Shown: piece by piece, positions 1 to 5,499 of the stretch
How the letters are laid out: the number at the start of each line of letters is the position of its first letter
How positions within the stretch are numbered: position 1 is the stretch's first letter
Source of the DNA: Nocardioides sp.
Lineage (GTDB): Bacteria; Actinomycetota; Actinomycetes; Propionibacteriales; Nocardioidaceae
Direction: 5' to 3'
Assembly (NCBI GenBank): GCA_029264225.1
Contig: JARICB010000170.1
Location: forward strand, 1 to 9,516
DNA: 9,516 bases
Notes under the pieces: generated by a model
Seen by the model: only the letters and a program-made list of their open reading frames with translations
The model's database searches: none
What the model was told of the DNA's origin: nothing
Made by a program: the position numbers and the translations under genes

Positions 1-1
1 C

Positions 2-370
2 GTGGCGATCGGGGTCGTCGGGCTCGGCAGTTCCTTCCTGTGGGCGCCGCTGTCGGCGACAGCCAACCGCAACCTGCCGCTGCGCCAGGCCGGCGCCGGG
101 GCCGGGGTCTACAACACCACCCGGCAGATCGGGGCCGTGCTCGGCTCCGCGGCGATCGCGGTCCTGATGGACAACCGGCTGAGCGCCCAAGGACTGGAGT
201 CCGGAGCCGACGGGGCGACCGGGTCGATGCCGCCGGGCGTGCTCGACGCCTTCAGCACGGCCATGGCGCAGTCACTGCTCGTCGTACCGATCGTGCTGCT
301 GATCGGTCTGGTCGCGTCGCTGTTCTTCGAGCGGCCGCGTCACTTCGCCACCATGACCTCAGGGCACTGA
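2..370 (+). CDS. MFS drug exporter (DHA2, EmrB/QacA-like), C-terminal fragment
   Basis: This is the 3' end of a gene whose 5' part lies left of the window; the frame is open to the first base, and the GTG at position 2 is probably an internal valine codon. The visible 122 residues hold about three hydrophobic segments (roughly 1-18, 35-57, 90-109) joined by short loops. Between the first two is GVYNTTRQIGAVLGSA (35-50), the N-T-x-R-Q-x-G-x-x-x-G signature typical of the late helices of 14-helix DHA2 exporters related to EmrB and QacA. The protein ends in a short charged tail (FFERPRHF). Family knowledge says these are proton-driven exporters of drugs or other small hydrophobic molecules in the cytoplasmic membrane; the substrate cannot be read from this fragment. 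The gene runs convergent with fba, with a strong hairpin between them. The family call is firm; the substrate is unknown. Confidence 0.85.
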   Translation: MAIGVVGLGSSFLWAPLSATANRNLPLRQAGAGAGVYNTTRQIGAVLGSAAIAVLMDNRLSAQGLESGADGATGSMPPGVLDAFSTAMAQSLLVVPIVLLIGLVASLFFERPRHFATMTSGH

Positions 371-385
371 CCCACCCGAAATGGC

Positions 386-419
386 CGAATGCGGCACCGG
401 ATCACCGGTGCCGCATTCG
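386..419. terminator. Perfect 15-bp hairpin between convergent genes
   Basis: Positions 386-400 (CGAATGCGGCACCGG) and 405-419 are perfectly complementary around the 4-base loop ATCA. The hairpin lies 15 bases after the exporter stop codon and 11 bases after the fba stop codon, so it can act in both directions. No T-run follows on either strand, as is common for actinobacterial stem-loop terminators. It is inferred to end transcription from both sides. Confidence 0.8.
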
Positions 420-430
420 AAGGTGAAGGG

Positions 431-1465
431 TCAGGATCCGAGCGACGTGCCTGCCGAGCGGAGGTTCTCGCAGGCCTCGACGACGCGCGCCGCCATGCCG
501 ACCTCGGCTGCCTTGCCCCAGGCCCGCGGGTCGTAGACCTTCTTGTTGCCGACCTCGCCGTCGACCTTGAGCACGCCGTCGTAGTTGTTGAACATGTGCG
601 TCACGACCGGCCGGGTGAAGGCGTACTGGGTGTCGGTGTCGACGTTCATCTTGATGACGCCGAAGTCGACGGCTGCACCGATGTCTTCAGCCGATGAGCC
701 CGACCCACCGTGGAAGACCAGGTCGAAGGCCAAGGCATCGGCACCGAGACCAAGCTCGGCGGCCACCGCCGCCTGGGCGTCGCGCAGGATCTCCGGGCGG
801 AGCTTGACGTTGCCGGGCTTGTAGACGCCGTGCACGTTGCCGAAGGTCAGCGCGGTCATGTAGCGGCCGCGCTCGCCAGCACCGAGCGCGCGCACGGTCG
901 CCAGCGCGTCCTCGGGGGTCGTGTAGAGCTTGTCGTTGATCTCGTTGGCAACGCCGTCCTCCTCGCCACCGACGACACCGATCTCGACTTCGAGGATGAT
1001 CTTGGCGGCAGCGCACCTCTCGAGCAGCTCCTGGGCGATCTCCAGGTTCTCCTCGAGCGGCACCGCCGACCCGTCCCACATATGCGACTGGAAGAGCGGG
1101 TTCTCACCGCGCGCAACCCGCTCCGCGGAGATATCGATCAACGGCCGGACGAACCCGTCGAGCTTGTCCTTGGGGCAGTGGTCGGTGTGCAGTGCGATGT
1201 TGACCGGGTAGTTCTTGGCAACCTCGGCAGCGTAGGCGGCGAAGGCAACCGACCCGGACACCATGTTCTTGACCGAGGGGCCCGACAGATACTCAGCGCC
1301 ACCGGTCGACACCTGGATGATGCCGTCGGAGCCGGCGTCGGCGAATCCCTTGAGGGCGGCGTTGAGGGTCTGGGACGAGGAGACATTGATGGCCGGGTAG
1401 GCGAAGGACTTCGCCTTCGCGGCGTCCAGCATCTGTACGTAGACCTCGGGAGTGGCGATGGGCAT
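431..1465 (-). CDS. fba: Class II fructose-bisphosphate aldolase
   Basis: The product is a 344-residue zinc-dependent aldolase that reversibly cleaves fructose 1,6-bisphosphate to glyceraldehyde 3-phosphate and dihydroxyacetone phosphate in glycolysis and gluconeogenesis, in the cytoplasm. Class II motifs are all visible: HTDHCPKDK (93-101) with the catalytic Asp95 and zinc ligand His96; EVEIGVVGGEEDGV (159-172); NVHGVYKPGN (210-219) with zinc ligand His212; FHGGSGS (251-257) with zinc ligand His252 and the phosphate-binding glycines; and MNVDTDTQYAFTRP (273-286). Length and sequence, including the N-terminus MPIATPEVY, match the mycobacterial type, so the protein looks complete and functional. 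The ATG at 1465 is supported by a GGAGGG Shine-Dalgarno sequence 6 bases upstream. It appears to be transcribed alone, with a hairpin after the stop codon. The assignment is very secure. Confidence 0.97.
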   Translation of the reverse strand: MPIATPEVYVQMLDAAKAKSFAYPAINVSSSQTLNAALKGFADAGSDGIIQVSTGGAEYLSGPSVKNMVSGSVAFAAYAAEVAKNYPVNIALHTDHCPKDKLDGFVRPLIDISAERVARGENPLFQSHMWDGSAVPLEENLEIAQELLERCAAAKIILEVEIGVVGGEEDGVANEINDKLYTTPEDALATVRALGAGERGRYMTALTFGNVHGVYKPGNVKLRPEILRDAQAAVAAELGLGADALAFDLVFHGGSGSSAEDIGAAVDFGVIKMNVDTDTQYAFTRPVVTHMFNNYDGVLKVDGEVGNKKVYDPRAWGKAAEVGMAARVVEACENLRSAGTSLGS

Positions 1466-1471
1466 GGGGAT

Positions 1472-1477
1472 CCCTCC
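1472..1477 (-). promoter_or_regulatory. Shine-Dalgarno sequence of fba
   Basis: On the − strand this reads GGAGGG, 6 bases before the fba ATG. It is the strongest ribosome-binding site in the window and fixes the start at 1465, in contrast to the six genes whose starts lack one. Confidence 0.8.
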
Positions 1478-1504
1478 AGTGCAGAGAACAGCAAGTCGCC
1501 CCTG

Positions 1505-1510
1505 ACCCTA
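1505..1510 (-). promoter_or_regulatory. Candidate −10 box of fba
   Basis: On the − strand this reads TAGGGT, fitting the actinobacterial TAnnnT form, and would give an RNA leader of about 33 nt carrying the GGAGGG site. No good −35 hexamer is visible at 16-18 bases. This is a weak call based on the short motif and its position only. Confidence 0.25.
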
Positions 1511-1577
1511 GTGGCTACCCACGAGTCCACGAACGCGAGGCGAGGCATCCAGGCATTTCCGATGCGCCCCACCATCA

Positions 1578-1604
1578 GGCAACCAAATGCGTCGCTTACG
1601 CGTC
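1578..1604 (+). promoter_or_regulatory. Candidate ECF-type promoter of the sigma factor gene
   Basis: The sequence GGCAACC (1578-1584) is followed, after exactly 16 bases, by CGTC (1601-1604). This resembles the general ECF sigma promoter pattern of a GGAACC-like −35 and a CGTC-like −10. Transcription would start near 1611, about 50 bases before the sigma gene, so the gene could activate itself. The match is imperfect (C for A in the −35 box), so this is a hypothesis. Confidence 0.3.
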
Positions 1605-1621
1605 ATCACTGTGGGGAAGTA

Positions 1622-1637
1622 GTGCGCGATTGCGCAC
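1622..1637 (+). promoter_or_regulatory. Small hairpin or operator-like inverted repeat ahead of the sigma gene
   Basis: GTGCGC (1622-1627) and GCGCAC (1632-1637) form a perfect 6-bp inverted repeat around GATT. It ends 10 bases before the Shine-Dalgarno sequence. In RNA it would form a compact leader hairpin; in DNA it could be a repressor half-site pair. The sequence does not say which. Confidence 0.35.
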
Positions 1638-1647
1638 CCCGCCGCAC

Positions 1648-1654
1648 GAGGGGA
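1648..1654 (+). promoter_or_regulatory. Shine-Dalgarno sequence of the sigma factor gene
   Basis: GAGGGGA lies 6 bases before the ATG at 1661. It decides that start over the much longer open frame that continues upstream, antisense to fba. Confidence 0.6.
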
Positions 1655-1660
1655 CCTGTC

Positions 1661-2230
1661 ATGACGACCAGCATCGACTGGGTGCACGAGATCGACATCT
1701 CTCTCGACAGCGGCGACCCACCGCGCGCGGCCTACCTCGACACCACCCGGACGCTGCGCCGGCGACGCCACCTCGAGCCCTCCGGTGAGGCGTTCTCGGG
1801 CTACGTAAGTGAGCATGGTGCGCACGTACGTCGTCTTGCCCACGCCATCTGCTGCGACTGGAACCAGGCCGAGACGCTGGCCGTCGACGTGCTCACCCAC
1901 CTCTACGACGTCTGGCACCGGATACCCAGCACTGGGGCGGCAGACACCTTCGTCTACCGAGAACTGGCTCGGGCCCGTGTCACCGACTCCCCCCAGCCCC
2001 GCAGTTGCCGCGCCCGCGGTGAGGGTTATCCGATGGAGGACGAGTCGCTGCTCTTCGACGGGCTCCAGTCGCTCAGCGTCCTGCAACGCAAGGCGGTAGT
2101 ACTGCACGACTGGCTGGACCTGCCGGCCAAGGAGGTGGGTGATGCCCTCGGCATCAGTGCCGACCTCGCGGCCAGCCACGCCAGCCGGGGTCGGTCCGCC
2201 CTGAACCTTCTACTGTCCGAGTCGGCCTGA
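1661..2230 (+). CDS. SigE-family-like ECF RNA polymerase sigma factor
   Basis: The predicted product is 189 residues. The C-terminal part (about 136-184) is a sigma region 4: LQRKAVVLHDWLDLPAKEV followed by a helix-turn-helix ending SHASRGRSAL, matching the usual pattern of an R-x-x-V-V-L-x-x helix, an E-V/I-A-x-x-L-G-I helix and an S-x-x-S-R-G recognition helix. The middle (about 47-90: YVSEHGAHVRRLAHAICCDW then NQAETLAVDVLTHLYDVWHR) resembles a divergent region 2 of the actinobacterial SigE-type ECF group. A 43-residue N-terminal extension precedes it, and the linker between regions 2 and 4 is short. The open frame continues far upstream, but ATG 1661 with GAGGGGA is the only start that fits. 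No anti-sigma factor gene lies next to it; the next gene is convergent, 16 bases away. The family call is good, although region 2 is divergent enough that promoter opening could be impaired. Regulon unknown. Confidence 0.75.
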   Translation: MTTSIDWVHEIDISLDSGDPPRAAYLDTTRTLRRRRHLEPSGEAFSGYVSEHGAHVRRLAHAICCDWNQAETLAVDVLTHLYDVWHRIPSTGAADTFVYRELARARVTDSPQPRSCRARGEGYPMEDESLLFDGLQSLSVLQRKAVVLHDWLDLPAKEVGDALGISADLAASHASRGRSALNLLLSESA

Positions 2231-2246
2231 CCCTGCAGCTCCAGAC

Positions 2247-2918
2247 TCACCCTCGCCAAGCGCCCTCGCCGCTCAGATCGGCGTACTCGCGCACCCAGGA
2301 GTGCATGGCGATGGCGGCGGCGGCACTCGCGTTGATCGAGCGAGTCGAGCCGAACTGTGCAATGGAGAAGGTGCCGTCGCAGACCTCGCGGGCCCCCTCG
2401 GAAAGTCCGGGACCCTCCTGACCGAAGAGGAAGCAGACACTGCGTGGCATGGCCATCGTCTCCAGCTGCGCCGAGCCGGGGAGATTGTCGATGCCGTGCA
2501 GCCCGACACCGATGTCGTGCAGGTAGGCCGCCAGGTCGGCGGCAGTCTCGTGGTGACGCACATGCTGGTAGCGATCGGTGACCATCGCTCCGCGGCGGTT
2601 CCAGCGACGGTTGCCCACGATGTGCACCTCGGCAGCCAGGAACGCGTTGGCGGTGCGGACGATCGTGCCGATGTTGAAGTCGTGCTGCCAGTTCTCGATC
2701 GCGACGTGGAAGTCGTGGCGTCTGGTGTCGAGGTCGGCAACGATGGCGGCCATCGTCCAGTAGCGGTAGCGATCCACGACGTTGCGCCTGTCCCCCTCAC
2801 GCAGCAGGTCCGGATCGTAGTGATCGCCCTCGGGCGGGTCCCCGATCCACGGGCCCAACCCCACTTCTGCGGGGCCATGGGGCATCGGGTCATAGGGCGC
2901 CCGTTCGTCGTAATCCAC
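2247..2918 (-). CDS. TrmH/SpoU-family RNA 2'-O-methyltransferase
   Basis: The 223-residue product is a SPOUT-fold enzyme expected to transfer a methyl group from S-adenosylmethionine to a ribose 2'-OH in tRNA or rRNA. The three family motifs are in order: motif 1 NWQHDFNIGTIVRTANAF (76-93) with Asn82 and the catalytic-type Arg88; motif 2 CFLFGQEGPGLSE (162-174) with Glu168; and motif 3 FGSTRSINASAAAAIAMHSW (189-208) with Asn196 and Ser198, which form the knotted SAM site. The first 55 residues are a Pro/Asp-rich extension not needed for the fold. The GTG at 2918 is chosen because it sits 6 bases after a TAGGGT box; ATG 2885 would be an alternative and would remove 11 residues. Only a weak AGGG is present as a Shine-Dalgarno sequence. 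The gene is divergent from DedA. The family is secure; the target nucleotide is unknown. Confidence 0.9.
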   Translation of the reverse strand: MDYDERAPYDPMPHGPAEVGLGPWIGDPPEGDHYDPDLLREGDRRNVVDRYRYWTMAAIVADLDTRRHDFHVAIENWQHDFNIGTIVRTANAFLAAEVHIVGNRRWNRRGAMVTDRYQHVRHHETAADLAAYLHDIGVGLHGIDNLPGSAQLETMAMPRSVCFLFGQEGPGLSEGAREVCDGTFSIAQFGSTRSINASAAAAIAMHSWVREYADLSGEGAWRG

Positions 2919-2924
2919 GAAGCA

Positions 2925-2930
2925 ACCCTA
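2925..2930 (-). promoter_or_regulatory. −10 box of the methyltransferase gene, leaderless position
   Basis: On the − strand this reads TAGGGT and ends 6 bases before the GTG at 2918. A transcript starting about 7 nt after a −10 box would begin at the start codon. No −35 consensus is seen. The position and the repeated pattern in the window are the evidence. Confidence 0.55.
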
Positions 2931-2945
2931 GGCGGATGCGGCGGT

Positions 2946-2951
2946 TAAGGT
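2946..2951 (+). promoter_or_regulatory. −10 box of the DedA gene, leaderless position
   Basis: TAAGGT ends 7 bases before GTG 2959. This supports GTG 2959 as the start rather than ATG 2965, two codons later. No Shine-Dalgarno or −35 consensus is seen. Confidence 0.55.
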
Positions 2952-2958
2952 TGCTTGC

Positions 2959-3690
2959 GTGACCATGCTCCTGGATCTCCAACCCCTCCTGCTCGGGATG
3001 GACTGGATGGATCCCAACTGGCTGCTCGACCACTTCGGCGAGACGCTGTTCTGGCTCAGCCTGGCGATCATCTTCGTCGAATGCGGCCTCTTCTTCCCGT
3101 TCCTTCCGGGCGACACCCTGCTGTTCGGGATGGGGCTGTTCCTGGCCACCGAACGCATCGACGTCTTCCCCGGGCCGACCTGGGTCGAAATGTTGATTGC
3201 GATGCTGCTCTTCATAGTGGCTGCCATCGCCGGCAACATCTCGGGCTACGAGATCGGCCGCGCCATGGGGCCACCGCTCTACGAACGCGACGGCCGCATC
3301 CTCAAACGCAAATACTTCGACCAGACTGGTGCCTTCTTCGACAAGCACGGCAACAAGGCCCTGGTCATCGGGCGTTTCGTGCCGTTCGTGCGCACCTACA
3401 TCACCGTCGTCGCGGGTGTGACTCGAATGGACCGCGGGCGCTTCTTCACCTGGAGCCTGGTCGGAGCCGTCGGCTGGGTGACGTCGATCTGCCTGCTCGG
3501 CTACTTCCTCGGCTCGGCGTTCCCCTCACTCGGGGAGAACATCGACAAGGCGATCATCTTGATCCTCGCCTTCTCGGTGGCCCCCATCGCGTGGGAGTGG
3601 TGGCGCCACAAGCGCACCAACGCCCCGGAGGCCGAGGACCGCGACAACGACGGTCGCCCCGACCGCGACATCGCCGGCCAAGACGTCTGA
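2959..3690 (+). CDS. DedA-family (SNARE-associated / VTT domain) membrane protein
   Basis: The product is 243 residues. DedA proteins are cytoplasmic-membrane transporters or lipid scramblases; members are linked to undecaprenyl phosphate recycling, proton-dependent transport and envelope stress. Visible features: the re-entrant segment FVECGLFFPFLPGDTLLF (39-56) with Glu41 and Asp52; GNISGYEIGRAMG (92-104); and VIGRFVPFVRTYITVVAGVT (136-155) with Arg139 and Arg145. These four charged residues correspond in order and approximate spacing to Glu39, Asp51, Arg130 and Arg136, known to be essential in E. coli YqjA. Further helices lie at about 163-187 and 196-214. An odd feature is the polar tail, which contains DRDNDGRPD (227-235), a D-x-D-x-D-G-x-x-D pattern like calcium-binding loops. 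The gene diverges from the methyltransferase and is followed by a hairpin facing pyrE. The family is certain; the exact substrate is not. Confidence 0.93.
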   Translation: MTMLLDLQPLLLGMDWMDPNWLLDHFGETLFWLSLAIIFVECGLFFPFLPGDTLLFGMGLFLATERIDVFPGPTWVEMLIAMLLFIVAAIAGNISGYEIGRAMGPPLYERDGRILKRKYFDQTGAFFDKHGNKALVIGRFVPFVRTYITVVAGVTRMDRGRFFTWSLVGAVGWVTSICLLGYFLGSAFPSLGENIDKAIILILAFSVAPIAWEWWRHKRTNAPEAEDRDNDGRPDRDIAGQDV

Positions 3691-3710
3691 GCCGTCCCAG
3701 CTTCCGGAGG

Positions 3711-3755
3711 ACAGCGGTATCCGGCAGTCACCAGGTGGCTGCGAAATACCGCTGT
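3711..3755. terminator. Two-tier hairpin between convergent DedA and pyrE
   Basis: The outer stem is ACAGCGGTAT (3711-3720) against 3746-3755, a perfect 10 bp. After a small internal loop, an inner stem of 8 bp (3724-3731 against 3735-3742, one G-T pair) closes on a 3-base loop. It fills the space between the stop codons at 3690 and 3767 and is probably a bidirectional terminator. There is no T-run. Confidence 0.75.
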
Positions 3756-3766
3756 GTCGGGCTGAC

Positions 3767-4294
3767 TCAGCCGGCGGCAGCGTCCAGGTCTGCCCGAGTG
3801 AGTACGGCGATCAGGTCGAGGCCGATGTCGGCGAGTGGGTTCTCCCCCGCCGGTGAGCGGTCGATCGCGCAGACCACGGTCTCCACGATCGCACCGGCCG
3901 CCCGCAGCGCGGTGGCCGCATCGCGCACAGCGCCGCCGGTGGTGATCACGTCCTCGATCAGGGTGACCCGGCGACCCTCGACCGGCGTCCCCTCGGCCAG
4001 CTTGCAGGTGCCATATTCCTTGGCCTCCTTGCGCACGAACAACGCCGGTGTGCCGGTCTTGGCACTGAGGATCGTCACGATCGGGATGCCGCCCATCTCC
4101 AGGCCACCGAGCAGTTCGGTCTTACTCGGCAACAGGTCGAGCATCTGCGTTGCGACCCGGTCGAGCAGCACGGGATCGGCCTCGAAGAGGTATTTGTCGA
4201 AGTAGGTGTCGGCCACCTGTCCCGAGCGGAGGACGAACTCCCCGCTCAGACGGCAGGTCGCGTTGATGTCGGCGGCAAGGGTGGGGTCAGCCAT
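3767..4294 (-). CDS. pyrE: Orotate phosphoribosyltransferase
   Basis: The 175-residue product joins orotate to PRPP to give orotidine 5'-monophosphate, the fifth step of de novo pyrimidine synthesis, in the cytoplasm. The PRPP-binding signature VTLIEDVITTGGAV (110-123) with the acidic pair Glu114-Asp115 is intact, and the mobile catalytic loop FVRKEAKEYGT (86-96) carries the expected Arg88, Lys89 and Lys92. The segment LRSGQVADTYFDKYLFEADP (22-41) is the usual orotate-side N-terminal motif with Phe/Asp/Lys. The length is normal for the short actinobacterial form. ATG 4294 is preceded by TAGGCT and a 7-base gap and lacks a Shine-Dalgarno sequence. The gene stands apart from other pyr genes, as is common in actinobacteria, and diverges from the aminotransferase 24 bp away. 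Confidence 0.95.
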   Translation of the reverse strand: MADPTLAADINATCRLSGEFVLRSGQVADTYFDKYLFEADPVLLDRVATQMLDLLPSKTELLGGLEMGGIPIVTILSAKTGTPALFVRKEAKEYGTCKLAEGTPVEGRRVTLIEDVITTGGAVRDAATALRAAGAIVETVVCAIDRSPAGENPLADIGLDLIAVLTRADLDAAAG

Positions 4295-4301
4295 GGCCGG
4301 G

Positions 4302-4307
4302 AGCCTA
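4302..4307 (-). promoter_or_regulatory. −10 box of pyrE, leaderless position
   Basis: On the − strand this reads TAGGCT and ends 7 bases before the pyrE ATG. It overlaps the opposing box TACGCT (4306-4311) by two bases, so the two promoters cannot easily be occupied at once. Confidence 0.55.
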
Positions 4308-4311
4308 CGCT
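4306..4311 (+). promoter_or_regulatory. −10 box of the aminotransferase gene, leaderless position
   Basis: TACGCT ends 7 bases before ATG 4319. There is no Shine-Dalgarno sequence in the 7-base gap CGCCAAC. Its −35 region would fall inside the pyrE coding sequence and shows no clear consensus. Confidence 0.55.
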
Positions 4312-4318
4312 CGCCAAC

Positions 4319-5482
4319 ATGCGCCTCCGCTCAGCACGTGTCGCCTCGATTCCACCCACGATCTTCAGCGAGATGTCCGCGCTCGCCGCCCGCACGGGTG
4401 CGATCAACCTCGGGCAGGGTTTCCCCGACGTCGACGGACCGCCGTCGGTCGTGGCCGCCGCGGTCGAGGCACTCCGCCACGGCGCCAACCAATACGCCCC
4501 TGGGACCGGCATCGCGGGCCTGCGCGCAGCGATCTCGCGCCATCAACAACGCCACTACGGTCTCGAGGTCGATCCCGACACCCAGATCGTGGTCACCACG
4601 GGCTGCACGGAAGGGATAGCCGCAGCCCTCCTCGGCCTGGTCAACGCGGGTGAGGAGGTGGTGGTGCTCGAGCCCTACTACGACTCCTACGCGGCCATGA
4701 TCGAGATGTGCGGAGCCGTACGCCGCCCGGTGACGCTGCAGGCACCGGACTACCGACTCGACATAGCTGCCCTGCGCGCCGCGACAGGACCGCGCACCCG
4801 CGCCCTGCTGCTCAACACTCCGCACAACCCCACGGGCACCGTGCTGACCCGGGCCGAACTGCAGGCGGTTGCCGAGCTGGCCATCGAGCACGACCTGATC
4901 GTGATCACCGACGAGGTCTACGAGCACCTCGTCTTCGATGACCACGAGCACGTGCCACTGGCGACCCTGCCCGGCATGTGGGAGCGCACGCTTACCCTCT
5001 CGAGTGCTGGCAAGTCCTATTCGTTCACCGGCTGGAAGATCGGCTGGGCGAGCGGGCCAGCACCCCTGGTGCAGGCAGTGCTCGCGGCCAAGCAGTGGCT
5101 GACCTTCACGTCCGGCTCACCCTTGCAGCCGGCCATCGCTTACGCGCTCGACCATGAGCCGCACTGGCCGATGGAGCTTGCTCGCACTCTCCAGTCCCGT
5201 CGGGATCTGCTGGTCGCAGGGCTGGCCCAGGCAGGCCTGCCCGCCAGGGTGCCCGAAGGCACCTACTTCGCCACCACCGATGTCTCCCACCTCGGCTGGG
5301 CCGACGGTAAGTCGTTCTGCCTTGCGCTGCCCGAACGGGCCGGAGTCGTGGCGATCCCCAACCAGGCCTTCTACGACGACCAGGACGCCGGGCGACACCT
5401 GATCCGCTGGGCGTTCTGCAAGGAGCCCGACCTGATTGCCGAGGGTGTACGTCGACTGGCTGCGGCCGATCTCGGCGCCTGA
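4319..5482 (+). CDS. PLP-dependent class I/II aminotransferase (DapC-like or methionine/kynurenine-type)
   Basis: The 387-residue product is a fold-type I pyridoxal-phosphate aminotransferase acting in the cytoplasm. Landmarks are INLGQGFPDVDGPP (29-42), the N-terminal substrate lid; the phosphate region TTGCTEGIAAA (93-103); LLLNTPHNPTG (163-173) with Asn170; ITDEVYEHLVF (196-206) with Asp198 and Tyr201; the Schiff-base lysine Lys232 in SSAGKSYSFTGWKIGWASGP (228-247); and substrate-carboxylate Arg363 in LIRWAF. All key residues are present. The overall sequence resembles the mycobacterial enzyme annotated as N-succinyldiaminopimelate aminotransferase (DapC), but the same subfamily contains methionine- and kynurenine-oxoglutarate aminotransferases, so the substrate is not settled. 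No lysine-pathway genes are in view. ATG 4319 is fixed by the promoter box just upstream. The 3' end converges with the next gene, 17 bases away, with no strong hairpin. Confidence 0.9.
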   Translation: MRLRSARVASIPPTIFSEMSALAARTGAINLGQGFPDVDGPPSVVAAAVEALRHGANQYAPGTGIAGLRAAISRHQQRHYGLEVDPDTQIVVTTGCTEGIAAALLGLVNAGEEVVVLEPYYDSYAAMIEMCGAVRRPVTLQAPDYRLDIAALRAATGPRTRALLLNTPHNPTGTVLTRAELQAVAELAIEHDLIVITDEVYEHLVFDDHEHVPLATLPGMWERTLTLSSAGKSYSFTGWKIGWASGPAPLVQAVLAAKQWLTFTSGSPLQPAIAYALDHEPHWPMELARTLQSRRDLLVAGLAQAGLPARVPEGTYFATTDVSHLGWADGKSFCLALPERAGVVAIPNQAFYDDQDAGRHLIRWAFCKEPDLIAEGVRRLAAADLGA

Positions 5483-5499
5483 GCCGACTCCGGTCGACC

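Larger units (their letters stand above)
2916..2961. repeat. Inverted repeat spanning both divergent start sites
   Basis: AAGCAACC (2920-2927) and GGTTGCTT (2949-2956) are perfectly inverted, 21 bases apart. The symmetry continues, after one extra G at 2957, with CACG (2916-2919) against CGTG (2958-2961), so both GTG start codons are part of it. The result is two nearly identical start regions, TAGGGT-TGCTTC-GTG and TAAGGT-TGCTTGC-GTG, pointing away from each other. Confidence 0.7.

Noticed and set aside
710..1660. Long open frame on the + strand across fba that runs in frame into the sigma factor gene (506 residues in total)
   Set aside because: It is antisense to a very well-conserved aldolase, and its upstream part has no recognisable domain. 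High GC codon use leaves the antisense frame free of stops. The ATG at 1661 with a Shine-Dalgarno sequence is the sensible start.
2231..2246. Terminator between the convergent sigma and methyltransferase genes
   Set aside because: The gap is only 16 bases and forms no stable stem.
2301..2948. 215-residue open frame antisense to the RNA methyltransferase
   Set aside because: No motif is seen, and the opposite strand carries all three SPOUT motifs.
5483..5499. Short CGAC/GTCG stem between the aminotransferase and the membrane-protein gene
   Set aside because: It has only 4 pairs with a 4-base loop; too weak to call a terminator.
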